A stretch of 64,000 bases of DNA from Cytobacillus citreus (GCF_018343665.1 NZ_JAGYPM010000003.1:525497-589496), one strand, 5' to 3'; shown: positions 8,611 to 20,663, counted from the first letter of the stretch. Notes: generated by a model not told the origin, from the sequence alone. Program-made: numbers and translations.

Positions 8611-9963
8611 TTATACAGCCGTTTCTTCGCAATTAGCTATTTCATCTAATACGCGTACAAACTGTCCTTCGTTATATGGATAACCCGCTTTATTAATTTT
8701 CACTTTTACAATTTGTCCGACCATTTCCTCCATTGCTGGAAAAACGACTTTTAAATAATTATCGGAATACCCAACATACAGGCCGCTTTTTGCTTCATCC
8801 TTGTATTCTTCCTCTGGAATTACTTCGAGAACCTCTCCTTCAAATTGGGAAGCATATTCTTTAGCAAGCTGATCAGATAATGATATTAATCGATGTACAC
8901 GATCATTTTTTACTTCTTCATCAATTTGGTCTTCCATTCTTTCAGCTGGTGTACCTGTACGTTTTGAATATGGGAAAACATGCAGCTCTGAGAATTTATG
9001 CTTTTTAATAAAATTGTATGTTTCCATAAATTCTTCTTCTGTTTCGCCCGGAAAGCCTACAATTACATCTGAAGTAACAGCTAATCCCGGAAGCGCCTCT
9101 TTTAAACGATCTAATCGTTCAGCAAAGTATTCCATCGTGTATTTTCTACGCATTCTTTTTAATACTGTATTTGAGCCAGATTGAAGTGGGATATGAAGAT
9201 GTCTAACAACCATATTGGATTGATTAATTACTTCTATCACTTCGTCAGTAATTTGACTCGCTTCTATTGAAGAGATTCTTATACGCTTCAATCCCTTCAC
9301 CTGCGCTTCTAAATCTCTTAGTAACATGGCAAGATTGTAATCCTTCATATCTTCTCCATAGCCGCCCGTATGAATCCCTGTTAAGACAATTTCTTTATAG
9401 CCGGAATCTACGAGCTGCTGGGCCTGACGGATAACCTCTTTTGGATCTCTGGATCTCATTAATCCACGTGCCCAAGGAATGATGCAGAACGTACAGAAGT
9501 TATTACAACCCTCTTGGATTTTTAACGAAGCACGAGTACGATCAGTAAAGGCAGGCACATCAAGCTCCTCGTATACCCGATTCTTCATGATATTTCCTAC
9601 TCCATTAATCGGCTGACGCTCCTCTTTATATTGCTCAATGTATTCAAGCATCTTTACTCGATCTTGTGTTCCAACGACTATATCTACACCTGGAATTGCC
9701 ATAATCTCAGCAGGTGATGTTTGTGCATAGCAGCCAGTTACACAAATAACAGCATTTGGATTTTTTCTAATCGCCCTGCGAATCACTTGACGGCTTTTCT
9801 TATCACCTGTATTTGTAACAGTACAAGTATTAATAACATAAACATCTGACATAGACTCAAATTCTACTCGTTCATAGCCTGTGTCTTTAAACAATTGCCA
9901 AATGGCTTCTGTTTCGTAATGGTTGACCTTGCAACCAAGTGTATGAAATGCAACAGTAGGCAT
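8611..9963 (-). CDS. mtaB: tRNA t6A37 methylthiotransferase MtaB
   Basis: 450 residues. It adds a methylthio group to t6A at position 37 of tRNAs reading ANN codons, giving ms2t6A. The methylthiotransferase order is complete: an N-terminal domain with cluster cysteines C11, C47 and C78, a radical-SAM domain with C153-x3-C157-x2-C160 (CNNFCTFC), and a C-terminal TRAM domain. Formerly yqeV. It is the last gene of the hrcA-dnaK operon block, 6 bases after rsmE, and is followed by a strong terminator. Confidence 0.96.
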   Translation of the reverse strand: MPTVAFHTLGCKVNHYETEAIWQLFKDTGYERVEFESMSDVYVINTCTVTNTGDKKSRQVIRRAIRKNPNAVICVTGCYAQTSPAEIMAIPGVDIVVGTQDRVKMLEYIEQYKEERQPINGVGNIMKNRVYEELDVPAFTDRTRASLKIQEGCNNFCTFCIIPWARGLMRSRDPKEVIRQAQQLVDSGYKEIVLTGIHTGGYGEDMKDYNLAMLLRDLEAQVKGLKRIRISSIEASQITDEVIEVINQSNMVVRHLHIPLQSGSNTVLKRMRRKYTMEYFAERLDRLKEALPGLAVTSDVIVGFPGETEEEFMETYNFIKKHKFSELHVFPYSKRTGTPAERMEDQIDEEVKNDRVHRLISLSDQLAKEYASQFEGEVLEVIPEEEYKDEAKSGLYVGYSDNYLKVVFPAMEEMVGQIVKVKINKAGYPYNEGQFVRVLDEIANCEETAV

Positions 9964-9969
9964 ATTATT

Positions 9970-10719
9970 TCACTCCATTAATTCAAAATGATAGGAAACA
10001 GCTGATAAAGCATACAGAGGTGCTGTTTCAGTTCTTAATATGCGAGGACCTAACCCGCATGAATGAAAACCGTGTTCACTAAATAGTGTAACCTCTTGAT
10101 CAGTTAGCCCGCCTTCAGGTCCGAATACAATCATAAGTGACTGACCATGTTTTATTTCTGTCAAGGTTTTCCCCAAGACAGACTTTTCCCCTCGCTTAGC
10201 ATCCTCCTCAAAAGCAATTAATCTATAGTCATAGCCCTCACTTACTTTTATCAATGATTTCATATTTTGTGGGCTCATTACTTCAGGAAGAATCATACGA
10301 TGAGACTGTTCTGCAGCTTCTTTGGCGATTTTTTGCCAGCGTTCTATTTTTTTTGCACCCTTTTTCTCATCCCATTTTACTACTGAGCGTGCTGAAATAA
10401 AAGGGATAAACCGATAAGCGCCTAGTTCAGTACCCTTTTGAATAATCCATTCCAACTTATCCCCTTTAGGCAGTCCACTCACAATCGTAATATTAATGGG
10501 CAGTTCTGAGGATTCTTCTTCCCATTTTACAACTTCTGCAATCACTTTTTCATCGGTAATTTCTACAATTGAACAAACAGCACTTGATTTCACGGGATCA
10601 ACACAGATAAGCTGATCACCTTTCTTCATTCTCATTACACGAACGATGTGATGGTAATCATCATTTGAAATGGTAAAACGATTTTCATTTGCAGATTGAT
10701 TGACAAAATAACGCTGCAA
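9970..10719 (-). CDS. rsmE: 16S rRNA m3U1498 methyltransferase RsmE
   Basis: 249 residues of the SPOUT (trefoil-knot) class. An N-terminal PUA-like domain begins QRYFVNQ. The C-terminal knot carries the SAM-binding GPEGGLT and LGPRILRTETAP motifs. It methylates U1498 of 16S rRNA. Start: TTG at 10719 (MQRYF, as in homologues) with AGGTG seven bases upstream; a GTG three codons earlier overlaps that ribosome site. A long hairpin (10756-10802) separates it from prmA, so expression may be lower than that of upstream genes. Confidence 0.94.
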   Translation of the reverse strand: MQRYFVNQSANENRFTISNDDYHHIVRVMRMKKGDQLICVDPVKSSAVCSIVEITDEKVIAEVVKWEEESSELPINITIVSGLPKGDKLEWIIQKGTELGAYRFIPFISARSVVKWDEKKGAKKIERWQKIAKEAAEQSHRMILPEVMSPQNMKSLIKVSEGYDYRLIAFEEDAKRGEKSVLGKTLTEIKHGQSLMIVFGPEGGLTDQEVTLFSEHGFHSCGLGPRILRTETAPLYALSAVSYHFELME

Positions 10720-10755
10720 AATCAGCACCTACTTTTCAAAAAAAATAACTTATTA

Positions 10756-10803
10756 GAAAAACTTAGCATTCGCCAAGTTCAAAAGGCAAATGCTAAGTTT
10801 TTT
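10756..10803. terminator. Long hairpin between prmA and rsmE
   Basis: Arms AAAAACTTAGCATTCGCC (10756-10773) and GGCAAATGCTAAGTTTTT (10784-10801) pair with one mismatch around a 10-base loop, with A and T runs outside, so it could terminate in both directions. It lies inside the otherwise co-directional heat-shock operon. Confidence 0.65.
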
Positions 10804-10923
10804 ATGCGGTCTTCTTAGCAGTGATTTTATCGACATTCAAATTCACTTTAGTATGCTAATAAACTTATATTAGCTAATTAACTAAAAAGAGGGAACATGT
10901 TCTTGGCCCCCCTTTTTTATTAA

Positions 10924-11868
10924 TTAGTACTCTTGTCTTTTTCCAATAATGGCTACCCAATCTTCCATTTGAATCATTTCTTCAATGATAAAACCTGCCC
11001 CAGTCATTGCATCCTTAACTTCCTGCTTTTTCTGTTGAATAATACCTGAAGCGATAAAGTAACCGGATTTTTTAACTACTGAAGCAACATCATCCGTAAA
11101 CTTAAGGATTACTTCTGCTAAAATATTTGCAACAACTATCTCTACTTCATCTTTTACGCCATCTAGCAAATTATTTTGTGCCACGCTGACGACATGATGA
11201 ACTTTATTCAATTCAATGTTTTCCCGTGCAGAGTTAACAGCCACCTCATCAAGGTCAAGAGCAGTTACTTTTTCAGCACCAAGCATAGCAGCTGCAATAC
11301 TCAAAACGCCTGAACCAGTACCAACATCAATGATATTATCGCCCTTTTTCACTGTTCTTTCTAATGCTTGAATACACATAACGGTTGTTGGATGGGTTCC
11401 AGTTCCAAAAGCCATACCAGGGTCAAGCTCTATGATTAATTCATCACTTGATACAGGTGTATACTCTTCCCATGTAGGTACTATTGTAAACTTTTCAGAA
11501 ATTTTTACTGGGTGATAATATTTTTTCCAAGCTGTTGCCCATTCTTCTTCATTTACTTCACTAATGCTAATATCATTTTTGCCAATATCAATATTATATA
11601 GGAGAAGATTATTGATCTCTTCCTTAATTTCATCGACTGTTTCAGCAAGGAAGCTATTTACAGGCAAATAAGCTTTGACGATTACCCCTTCTTCGGGATA
11701 GTCTAATGGATTGAGCTGGTAAATTTCACCGAATTGATCTTTTCTTTCTTTTACAAGTTCAAATGGATCCTCAATAACAACTCCGCTTGCTCCGGCTTCA
11801 TGCAAAATATTCGAAATCGGTTCGACTGCCTCATTTGTCGTATGGATACTGATTTCTGACCATTTCAC
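10924..11868 (-). CDS. prmA: Ribosomal protein L11 methyltransferase
   Basis: 314 residues. The N-terminal ferredoxin-like substrate-recognition domain (about 1-110) is followed by a class I SAM methyltransferase with [13 protein letters not shown] (motif I), ALDLDEVAV (motif II) and VVANILAEV (motif IV). It trimethylates lysines of L11. Start: a GTG at 11868 with GGGGAGCA upstream; no better start exists. It follows dnaJ by 21 bases, the B. subtilis yqeT position in the heat-shock operon. Confidence 0.95.
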   Translation of the reverse strand: MKWSEISIHTTNEAVEPISNILHEAGASGVVIEDPFELVKERKDQFGEIYQLNPLDYPEEGVIVKAYLPVNSFLAETVDEIKEEINNLLLYNIDIGKNDISISEVNEEEWATAWKKYYHPVKISEKFTIVPTWEEYTPVSSDELIIELDPGMAFGTGTHPTTVMCIQALERTVKKGDNIIDVGTGSGVLSIAAAMLGAEKVTALDLDEVAVNSARENIELNKVHHVVSVAQNNLLDGVKDEVEIVVANILAEVILKFTDDVASVVKKSGYFIASGIIQQKKQEVKDAMTGAGFIIEEMIQMEDWVAIIGKRQEY

Positions 11869-11889
11869 TGCTCCCCAACTCCATTTCCA

Positions 11890-13011
11890 TTATTCGCCCT
11901 TAAATGCACGTTTCACTTTATCAAAAAAACTTCCTTCTTGTTCGCCTTGAGGTGCTTTACCACTAACCTCTGCGAATTCATGAAGCAATTGCTTTTGTTT
12001 TTCTGTTAACTTTGTAGGTGTTACAATTCGAACGATGATATGCTGATCACCTTTTCCGTATCCCCTTACATTTGGGATGCCTTTTTCCTTTAAACGGAAT
12101 TTCGTACCAGTTTGTGTACCTGCAGGAACCTTTAATTTTATCTTTCCATAAAGGGTAGGGACTTCGATTTCATCCCCTAAAGCAGCTTGAACGAATGTAA
12201 TTGGCATTTCGCAGTAAACATCATCTCCATCACGTTCAAAAAACTCATGAGATCGTACATGGAAAACGACATAAAGGTCTCCTGAAGGACCACCATTTAC
12301 TCCTGGCTCCCCCTGCCCAGCTACACGCAGCTGCTGGCCATCATCAATCCCTGCAGGAATTTTCACAGAAATTTTCCGGCGTTTCTTCACTTTACCTGCA
12401 CCATGACATGTAGAACATTTATGCTTAATTTGCTTTCCTGTTCCTCCGCAATGATTACATGTTCTGCGATTAACAATTTTACCGAATGGCGTATTTTGCT
12501 CAACATTAATTTGACCAGAACCATGGCAGTGGCCGCATGTATCTGGTTTTGTTCCAGGTTTTGCACCTGATCCGTTACAGGTTTCACATGTTTCTTCACG
12601 CGGTATTTCAACGTCTGTTTCTTTACCAAAAACTGCATCCTCAAAAGATAAGGTCAATGTGTATTGCAAATCAGATCCTTGTCTTGGTGCATTTGGATCT
12701 CGTCTTCGTGAACCACCACCACCAAAGAAGGTACTAAAGATGTCTTCAAAGCCGCCAAAACCTTCAAAACCACCGCCGCCAAAGCCTTGATTAGGATCTG
12801 TATGGCCAAACTGGTCGTAATGAGCCTTTTTTTGATCATCACTTAATACTTCATAGGCTTCCTTCACTTCTTTAAATTTTTCATCTGCACCCGGTTCTTT
12901 ATTAATGTCTGGGTGATATTGCTTTGACAGCTTTCGATAAGCCTTTTTTATTTCATCCTTCGATGCACTTTTACTGACACCAAGGACTTCATAGTAATCC
13001 CTTTTACTCAT
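11890..13011 (-). CDS. dnaJ: Chaperone DnaJ (Hsp40)
   Basis: 373 residues with all type I DnaJ parts: a J-domain with HPD (KQYHPDI), a Gly/Phe-rich linker ([12 protein letters not shown]), four zinc motifs ([32 protein letters not shown]) and the C-terminal substrate domains. It stimulates the DnaK ATPase and delivers unfolded proteins. Start: ATG at 13011 ([12 protein letters not shown]) with GGGGAGTGG upstream; a GTG three codons earlier lies in that ribosome site. A 379-base gap with a repeat element separates it from dnaK, and it may have its own promoter. Confidence 0.97.
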   Translation of the reverse strand: MSKRDYYEVLGVSKSASKDEIKKAYRKLSKQYHPDINKEPGADEKFKEVKEAYEVLSDDQKKAHYDQFGHTDPNQGFGGGGFEGFGGFEDIFSTFFGGGGSRRRDPNAPRQGSDLQYTLTLSFEDAVFGKETDVEIPREETCETCNGSGAKPGTKPDTCGHCHGSGQINVEQNTPFGKIVNRRTCNHCGGTGKQIKHKCSTCHGAGKVKKRRKISVKIPAGIDDGQQLRVAGQGEPGVNGGPSGDLYVVFHVRSHEFFERDGDDVYCEMPITFVQAALGDEIEVPTLYGKIKLKVPAGTQTGTKFRLKEKGIPNVRGYGKGDQHIIVRIVTPTKLTEKQKQLLHEFAEVSGKAPQGEQEGSFFDKVKRAFKGE

Positions 13012-13045
13012 GATTACCACTCCCCGATCTTTTCACATGAAAATT

Positions 13046-13075
13046 ATTTTAACACTCTCTATTTGTTTTGTACAA
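13046..13075 (-). promoter_or_regulatory. Possible dnaJ promoter
   Basis: Minus strand: TTGTAC (13070-13075), an 18-base spacer, TAAAAT (13046-13051), about 35 bases before the dnaJ start. It lies downstream of a terminator-like hairpin after dnaK and of the repeat element. Similarity to consensus is moderate and no experimental support is visible. Confidence 0.4.
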
Positions 13076-13079
13076 TAGG

Positions 13080-13289
13080 AAAAGCGGAGGCACCTTGACC
13101 AGGGGCAACAAGCATAAGACGAGACAGCGAAAAGGTTGTTCTTTAACCTTCTTGATGGATCGGCTTAGACCTCCGACGTAAAGGATGTACTAGTGCCGAC
13201 GTTGCCACAGGACGTGGCGTATTTAGTCGGCAAGCCCATAGGCGCAGGAGCTAGACAATAAGAACAGCGGAGGCGCCTTGATCACTTTT
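13080..13289 (-). repeat. Family A intergenic repeat between dnaK and dnaJ
   Basis: It begins AAAGCGGAGGCACCTTGACC and ends GGCGCAGGAGCTAGAC, the same ends as copies at 20664, 26006 and 58255. The middle AAAAGGTTGTTCTTTAACCTT hairpin is shared. This copy also carries a GCCGACGTTGCCACAGGACG...GTCGGC module that recurs in family B elements, so it is chimeric. A second truncated start (AGCGGAGGCGCCTTGATCAC) follows at 13264-13284. It fills most of the dnaK-dnaJ gap, which has no gene. Confidence 0.75.
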
Positions 13290-13330
13290 AATTTATTAAA
13301 ACTTTGCGTTCGCCAAAACCTTTTTTTAGC

Positions 13331-13375
13331 CAAAATAAAAGCCAAAGCCAAGAATTCCCTGACTTTGACTTTTAC
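13331..13375 (-). terminator. Terminator-like hairpin after dnaK
   Basis: AAAAGCCAAAG (13337-13347) pairs with CTTTGACTTTT (13363-13373) with one G-U pair in the transcript, followed by TTTATTTTGG. It is 17 bases past the dnaK stop and is probably a partial terminator that reduces readthrough to dnaJ. Confidence 0.55.
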
Positions 13376-13390
13376 TAGAGAGAAATTGAC

Positions 13391-15232
<1,842 letters not shown>

Positions 15233-15253
15233 TTACCTCCCCAATTTATGTAA

Positions 15254-15853
15254 TTATTGATTAACTTTCACCATTGCTGGACGAATCACTCTGTCCTTTA
15301 AGATATAGCCCTTTTGAAATTCTTCTACAACAGTATTTGATTCAAAGCCTTCAACCTCCACTTGCATAACTGCCTGGTGGATATGAGGGTCAAATTCTTT
15401 CCCAACTGATTCTATTTGCTCTGCCCCTTCATTTTTAAGAGCTTCTAATAGGCTGCGGTAAACCATTTCCATCCCTTGAAGGACAGATTTAACTTGTTCG
15501 TTATCAGTCTCCATTTGAAGTGCTCTTTCAAAGTTGTCAATAGCAGGTAATAAATCAGAAATTAACTTTTGTGCTCTATATTTTTCAGACGCTTCTATAT
15601 CTAATCTTGCTCTACGTCTAGAGTTATCAAAATCAGCCTGAAGACGGATATATCGATTTTCAGCATCTGCTAGTTTAGCTTCCAATTCAGCTGATTTATT
15701 TAATACTGCCTTTAGCTGATTTTCATGAGAAGCTTCTGCTTCCTCAGAACCTACAGCATCAGCTGCTTCCAACTCTTCATGTTCCATTGTTTTTTCGGCT
15801 TGGTTATACTCTTGAGTTGTCTCTTCGTTTAAAATGGTTTTTTCATCTGCCAA
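15254..15853 (-). CDS. grpE: Nucleotide exchange factor GrpE
   Basis: 199 residues. An acidic, disordered N-terminus is followed by a long coiled coil (about 45-100, with [21 protein letters not shown]) and the C-terminal beta domain ([17 protein letters not shown]). It releases ADP from DnaK. Translation begins at TTG 15853, six to seven bases after GGGGAGGTG; no ATG is nearby. Unusually, 326 bases separate it from hrcA because a family B repeat has entered the gap; the two genes are normally close in Bacillus. Confidence 0.96.
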   Translation of the reverse strand: MADEKTILNEETTQEYNQAEKTMEHEELEAADAVGSEEAEASHENQLKAVLNKSAELEAKLADAENRYIRLQADFDNSRRRARLDIEASEKYRAQKLISDLLPAIDNFERALQMETDNEQVKSVLQGMEMVYRSLLEALKNEGAEQIESVGKEFDPHIHQAVMQVEVEGFESNTVVEEFQKGYILKDRVIRPAMVKVNQ

Positions 15854-15889
15854 CTTTTTTCACCTCCCCATAAGAATATTTAAACTCCT

Positions 15890-16108
15890 GATAAAGTGAA
15901 ACTTCCATCAGTGGGGGTTTTTCGACGCACAGGACGTGCTAGTGCCGACGTTGCCACAGGACTTGGCGTTCTTAGTCGGCTTTCATCCCCCACTGATGGC
16001 TAGTTGAACCAATCGGGCCTTTACGGGCAGTTGATCCCCCACTTAGATTTCTTTGATTCTCTCGCAACCTTGAAGTGGGGGGCTTACTGCCCGTTAATCT
16101 GCGATAAA
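15890..16108. repeat. Family B double-hairpin repeat between hrcA and grpE (copy 1)
   Basis: Starts ATAAAGTGAAACTTCC and ends CTGCCCGTTAATCTGCGATAAA, like copies 2 and 3. Hairpin 1 is a perfect 13-bp stem, CCATCAGTGGGGG (15905-15917) with CCCCCACTGATGG (15987-15999), enclosing a GCCGAC/GTCGGC inner stem (15944-15949, 15975-15980). Hairpin 2 pairs CGGGCAGT (16024-16031) with ACTGCCCG (16086-16093) and CCCCCACTT (16036-16044) with AAGTGGGGG (16073-16081). It holds no credible reading frame. It occupies nearly the whole 326-base gap. Confidence 0.85.
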
Positions 16109-16179
16109 TCTATAACAGACATAGGGAAAGGGATGGAGATCAATCGTATTGCCCCATCCTTATACAATTTTTTAAAGCG

Positions 16180-17211
16180 TCAATTCCTTTGATACAGTTT
16201 GGTTAATACCGATGACAAGTCTGAACTAATATAATTTAATAGACTAATGACTCGTGAATATTCCATTCTTGTCGGACCTAATATTGCGATCGTTCCTAGC
16301 TGTTCTGTTCCAATAGAGTAGGTGGCTGTAATGAGACTGCAATTTTCCATTGCAGAATTATTATTTTCTTTACCTATTTTAATATTGATCCCAGTCTTAT
16401 TTTTTCGTATGAGATCATAAATACTATCTTCTTGTTCAATCATTTCCATCAAGCTTTTAATCTTATCTAAATCGTGAAATTCCGGCTGGCTCAGCATATT
16501 AGATTTCCCGCCAAAGAATAATTTTTCATGTACAGGAATTTTGAGCGAATCGGCAATTGAATGGAGAATGTAATCGTAATTATTAATATGCTGCCTTAAA
16601 AGAATTGCAACCTCTTTATACATTTTGTCATTCAAGCTTTCAATTGGTACACCTGATAGGCGATCATTTAAAATATTTACTAATTTTTCAAGCTCGTTAG
16701 CATCCATGGATTCTGGTATTTGAAACATGCGATTTTCTACTAGACCTGAATCCGTTATGATAATTGCAATTGCCGTCTGATTATTTAATGGGACAATTTG
16801 AATTTTCTTCAATTTGTTTTCCTTAACAGCCGGCCCCAAAACAATTGAAGTATAATTTGTAAGCTCAGATAAAATCTTTGCGGATTTTTGCACAATCTTT
16901 TCCAATTCAAAAATTCTCTCCGCGAAAACCGATTTTAACTTGTGGACATCATGGTGATTTAGTTGTTGAGGAGAAAGCAAATGATCCACATAATATCGAT
17001 ATCCTCTTTCCGAAGGAATTCTTCCTGATGAGGTGTGTGTTTTTTCAATAAACCCCAGCTCTTCTAAATCAGCCATTTCATTACGGATAGTCGCAGAGCT
17101 AAATGCTATTTTGTCCTTTTTCGACAAACTTCTTGAACCGACTGGCTGCGCAGATTGAATAAAATCATCAACAATTACTTGAAATATCAATAATTGACGA
17201 TCAGTCAACAC
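16180..17211 (-). CDS. hrcA: Heat-inducible transcription repressor HrcA
   Basis: 343 residues from GTG 17211 ([18 protein letters not shown]), the length of B. subtilis HrcA. The N-terminal winged helix (residues about 1-70, RTI-like motif [20 protein letters not shown]) is followed by the GAF-like and dimerisation domains. It binds CIRCE and represses this operon; GroE assists its activity. An in-frame GTG seven codons earlier overlaps the operator and lacks a ribosome site, whereas AGAGGTGATAACT precedes the chosen start. It is first in the heat-shock operon. Confidence 0.97.
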   Translation of the reverse strand: MLTDRQLLIFQVIVDDFIQSAQPVGSRSLSKKDKIAFSSATIRNEMADLEELGFIEKTHTSSGRIPSERGYRYYVDHLLSPQQLNHHDVHKLKSVFAERIFELEKIVQKSAKILSELTNYTSIVLGPAVKENKLKKIQIVPLNNQTAIAIIITDSGLVENRMFQIPESMDANELEKLVNILNDRLSGVPIESLNDKMYKEVAILLRQHINNYDYILHSIADSLKIPVHEKLFFGGKSNMLSQPEFHDLDKIKSLMEMIEQEDSIYDLIRKNKTGINIKIGKENNNSAMENCSLITATYSIGTEQLGTIAILGPTRMEYSRVISLLNYISSDLSSVLTKLYQRN

Positions 17212-17225
17212 AGTTATCACCTCTG

Positions 17226-17252
17226 TTAGCACTCCCTACATGTGAGTGCTAA
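17226..17252. promoter_or_regulatory. CIRCE operator (HrcA binding site)
   Basis: A perfect TTAGCACTC (17226-17234), nine bases, GAGTGCTAA (17244-17252). It matches the canonical CIRCE exactly, lies 15 bases upstream of the hrcA start and just downstream of the promoter, so HrcA autoregulates the operon. Confidence 0.98.
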
Positions 17253-17262
17253 TTCTACTAAT

Positions 17263-17291
17263 AAATTATCAAATCAAGAGTTTTGTGTCAA
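17263..17291 (-). promoter_or_regulatory. Sigma-A promoter of the hrcA operon
   Basis: Minus strand: perfect TTGACA (17286-17291), a 17-base spacer, TAATTT (17263-17268). Transcription should begin next to CIRCE, the usual arrangement. Confidence 0.7.
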
Positions 17292-17303
17292 TAAAAAACG
17301 ATT

Positions 17304-18437
17304 TTACTTTAAAAAAGATTGAAACACTTCATTTCCTAGGAAACGACCTTTTTTCGTTAACTTAATAAAATTGTCTGATACCCTAATTAATTCACGATCA
17401 CTAAGCTCTCGCAATTCCTTACTAAATAAATCAAGCGGATTTTCAGCAAATTTCCCTATAAATCGAGATATGGATACTCCATCTGTTTTTCTTAAACCTA
17501 AAAACATTTCCTCTTCTATTTGCTCTTTTACTGTCACATGATGCTTATCAATAATCGGCATTATTCCTTGACTTAGAGCTTCCATATATTTTTTTAGTGG
17601 ACCATGATTAGAAATACGATTGCCATTCACATATCCATGAGCACCTGCACCAAAACCGTAATACCATTCATTATTCCAATAGGTTAAATTATGCCTGCTT
17701 TCATAGCCAGGTTTGGAAAAGTTGCTAATCTCATATTGCCTGAATCCGTGCTTATCCATCTCTTCCATTAATAATTCGTACATCTCAGCTTCAATATCTT
17801 CTCCAGGTGTTGGCAGCTGACCTTTTCTCATTAAATTATAAAAAACAGTTTTCGGCTCTATGATTAAAGAATACCCAGAATAGTGCATTATATTTAAGCT
17901 AAATGAAGTTTCGAGTGTTTCCTTAAAATCCTCTAAGGTTTGCCCTGGCAGACTATAGATAAGATCAATGCTAATATTTTCAAAGCCAGTACGTTTTGCC
18001 GATTCTACTGAGTGAAAGACATCTTTTGCACGATGAGCTCGTCCAATTTTCTTTAATAATTCATCATTAAACGTTTGCACACCGAAGCTAATTCTATTAA
18101 CACCAGCATCATATAAAATCTTTAGCTTTTCTTCAGACAAGTCCCCTGGATTAGCTTCAAAAGTAAACTCTGATCTTTCGTTATACGGCAAATGCTCCCT
18201 AATCATGCTGCACAACTTTTCTAGCTGTCGTTCATTTAACGCTGTTGGAGTTCCGCCACCAATAAAAATCGAATGTAAGTGATGAGTCGGTGTTTCATGT
18301 AAGGTTAGCTCCATCTCTTTTCCTAGTAAGTCAAGGTATTCATCTACTGGCTGTCCTTTTAAATAGAATTTATTAAAATCACAGTAATGACAAATATGCT
18401 CACAAAACGGAATATGAATATATGCTGCTTTAATCAA
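17304..18437 (-). CDS. hemW: Radical SAM heme chaperone HemW
   Basis: 377 residues. The radical-SAM cluster motif C12-x3-C16-x2-C19 (FCEHICHYC) and the HemW signature HNLTYW (HNxxYW) are present, so this is the HemW type, not true coproporphyrinogen dehydrogenase HemN. HemW binds heme and is thought to deliver it to respiratory enzymes. The C-terminal HemN_C domain is complete. It lies between lepA and hrcA as in B. subtilis (yqeR). A family B repeat separates it from lepA. Confidence 0.94.
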   Translation of the reverse strand: MIKAAYIHIPFCEHICHYCDFNKFYLKGQPVDEYLDLLGKEMELTLHETPTHHLHSIFIGGGTPTALNERQLEKLCSMIREHLPYNERSEFTFEANPGDLSEEKLKILYDAGVNRISFGVQTFNDELLKKIGRAHRAKDVFHSVESAKRTGFENISIDLIYSLPGQTLEDFKETLETSFSLNIMHYSGYSLIIEPKTVFYNLMRKGQLPTPGEDIEAEMYELLMEEMDKHGFRQYEISNFSKPGYESRHNLTYWNNEWYYGFGAGAHGYVNGNRISNHGPLKKYMEALSQGIMPIIDKHHVTVKEQIEEEMFLGLRKTDGVSISRFIGKFAENPLDLFSKELRELSDRELIRVSDNFIKLTKKGRFLGNEVFQSFLK

Positions 18438-18464
18438 ATTCTCACAACCTTTTATTAAAAACTA

Positions 18465-18744
18465 ATAAAGTGAAACTTCCATCAGTGGGGGTTTTCCGAA
18501 GAACAGGATGTGCTAGTGCAGACGTTACGACAGGACGTCGTGTCTTTAGTCTGCGTTCATCCCCCACTGATGGTTAGTTGCGGCCCACAGGAAGTGGGTC
18601 ACGCAGACGTTGCCACACGATGTAGCGCTTTTAGTCTGTGTTCATTTTATGGGCCTTTACGGGAAGTTGATCCCCCACTTAGGTTTCTTTGATTCTCTCG
18701 CAAACTTGAAGTGGGGGTCTTACTGCCCGTTAATCTGCGATAAA
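18465..18744. repeat. Family B double-hairpin repeat between lepA and hemW (copy 2)
   Basis: Same ends as copy 1 (ATAAAGTGAAACTTCC at the left, CTGCGATAAA at the right) and the same CCATCAGTGGGGG/CCCCCACTGATGG and GGGGGATCAACT-type paired blocks. It is about 60 bases longer: between the hairpins it carries GCGGCCCACAGGAAGTGGGTCACGC and a second CAGACGTTGCCACACG...AGTCTG module, shared with copy 3. It fills most of the 371-base gap, in which I see no gene. Confidence 0.85.
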
Positions 18745-18808
18745 GTAAAAAGAGGCTAGACTTGCTTTTACTAAAAAAGCATATCCAACCTCCCCATACA
18801 AATCAATT

Positions 18809-20647
18809 TTATTGTTTCTTCGACCCAGTATCATCCATTTTCAACACAGCCATAAATGCTTCCTGTGGTACTTCAACAGACCCAACTTGCTTCATACGCT
18901 TTTTACCTTCTTTTTGCTTTTCTAAAAGTTTTCGTTTTCGGGAAATGTCACCGCCATAGCATTTAGCTAATACGTTTTTCCCCATTGATTTAATCGTAGA
19001 ACGCGCAATAATCTTCTGACCTATTGCTGCTTGAACAGGAACCTCGAATTGTTGACGAGGGATTAGTTCCTTCAGTTTTTCTACGATTACTTTTCCACGG
19101 TCATATGCAAAATCATTATGGACAATAAAGCTTAAGGCATCCACTTTTTCCGCATTTAAAAGAATATCCATTTTCACAAGTTTGGAAGGCTTATAGCCAA
19201 TTAATTCATAGTCAAAGGAAGCATATCCTTTTGTATTTGATTTAAGCTGATCAAAGAAATCATACACAATTTCAGATAATGGTATTTCATACGTAATATT
19301 TACACGCGTCTCATCCATATATTGCATATCAATAAAGATGCCGCGCTTTTCCTGGCAAAGCTCCATGATCGCCCCAACATAGTCATTTGGTGCCATCATT
19401 GTTGCTTTTACATACGGCTCCTCAATACGATCAATTTTTTGTGGATCAGGCATTTTGGATGGGTTATCAATTTTAATATTTGACCCATCTGTCATTATCA
19501 CATCGTATATTACACTTGGTGCTGTAGTAATTAAGTCAATTTTGAATTCACGTTCAATCCGCTCTTGAATAATTTCCATATGAAGCAGACCTAAAAATCC
19601 GCAGCGGAAACCGAATCCGAGTGCTTGAGACGTTTCAGGCTCAAACTGAAGGGCCGAATCATTTAATTCTAGCTTTTCAAGCGCATCGCGCAGATCGTTA
19701 AACTTTGCACTGTCAATTGGATATAATCCGCAATACACCATTGGATTTAATTTACGGTATCCAGGAAGTGGCTCAGTTGCCCCATTTTTTGCATTTGTAA
19801 TGGTATCCCCAACCCGAGTATCGCCAACATTTTTGATTGAAGCAGTTAAGAACCCAACATCTCCAACAGTCAGTTCATCAAGGACTTGTGCTTTAGGTGA
19901 AAAGACACCTACTTCAACAACTTCAAATTCCTTACCAGTTGCCATCATTCTAATTTTATCCCCGGCTTTTACTGTTCCATCAACCACCCTAATATAGGCG
20001 ATAACACCGCGATAAGCGTCGAATAATGAGTCGAAAATGAGGGCCTTTAAAGGAGCGTCTGGATCCCCAGTTGGAGCATGCACTTTCTCAACTACCTGTT
20101 CTAAAATTTCCTCGATCCCAATTCCTGCCTTTGCAGAAGCAAGGACTGCTTCTGAAGCATCAAGACCGATCACTTCTTCAATTTCATTTCGAACACGTTC
20201 TGGATCTGCACTCGGAAGGTCAATTTTATTAATAATCGGTAAGATTTCAAGATCATTATCAAGCGCTAAATATACATTCGCCAGTGTTTGCGCTTCAATT
20301 CCCTGTGCTGCATCTACGACAAGAATCGCCCCTTCACAGGCAGCAAGGCTACGAGACACCTCATAGGTAAAATCGACATGCCCAGGTGTATCAATGAGAT
20401 GGAATGTATAAACTTCGCCATCTTTTGCTTTATATTTTAATTGAACGGAATTTAATTTTATCGTAATCCCACGTTCTCTTTCTAAATCCATGGAATCTAG
20501 AAGTTGATTTTTCATTTCCCTTGAAGTTAAAGCATTTGTTTTTTCCAAAATACGGTCAGCTAATGTTGACTTTCCATGATCGATATGTGCGATGATGGAA
20601 AAATTTCGAATTTTGGATTGTCTTTTAAGTCTTTCTTCTCTATTCAT
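18809..20647 (-). CDS. lepA: Elongation factor 4 (LepA)
   Basis: 612 residues. GTPase motifs AHIDHGKST (G1), DTPGH (G3) and NKIDLPSA (G4) are followed by EF-G-like domains and the LepA-specific C-terminal domain with [17 protein letters not shown]. It is a ribosome-associated GTPase affecting translation and 30S biogenesis. Start: the second of two adjacent ATGs (20647) sits seven bases after AGGAG; the reading frame stays open 18 codons further upstream, but that part encodes repeat DNA. Its leader of about 240 bases contains family A repeats. Confidence 0.97.
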   Translation of the reverse strand: MNREERLKRQSKIRNFSIIAHIDHGKSTLADRILEKTNALTSREMKNQLLDSMDLERERGITIKLNSVQLKYKAKDGEVYTFHLIDTPGHVDFTYEVSRSLAACEGAILVVDAAQGIEAQTLANVYLALDNDLEILPIINKIDLPSADPERVRNEIEEVIGLDASEAVLASAKAGIGIEEILEQVVEKVHAPTGDPDAPLKALIFDSLFDAYRGVIAYIRVVDGTVKAGDKIRMMATGKEFEVVEVGVFSPKAQVLDELTVGDVGFLTASIKNVGDTRVGDTITNAKNGATEPLPGYRKLNPMVYCGLYPIDSAKFNDLRDALEKLELNDSALQFEPETSQALGFGFRCGFLGLLHMEIIQERIEREFKIDLITTAPSVIYDVIMTDGSNIKIDNPSKMPDPQKIDRIEEPYVKATMMAPNDYVGAIMELCQEKRGIFIDMQYMDETRVNITYEIPLSEIVYDFFDQLKSNTKGYASFDYELIGYKPSKLVKMDILLNAEKVDALSFIVHNDFAYDRGKVIVEKLKELIPRQQFEVPVQAAIGQKIIARSTIKSMGKNVLAKCYGGDISRKRKLLEKQKEGKKRMKQVGSVEVPQEAFMAVLKMDDTGSKKQ

Positions 20648-20663
20648 CATTTCACTCCTACTA

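Noticed and set aside
15890-16108. Family B as a CRISPR array
   Set aside because: Repeats occur only twice per copy, are inverted rather than direct, and have no regular spacers.
17304-18437. Coproporphyrinogen III dehydrogenase HemN
   Set aside because: The HNxxYW signature and 377-residue length place it with HemW.
18510-18692. 60-codon plus-strand frame in the family B copy 2, and a similar one in copy 3 at 41991
   Set aside because: The frame runs through hairpin arms of the repeat, has no ribosome site, and is not kept in copy 1. It is a product of the repeat sequence.
18465-18744. Family B as a retron msr-msd or a group II intron remnant
   Set aside because: No reverse transcriptase gene in the window and no recognisable intron domain V or retron branching context.
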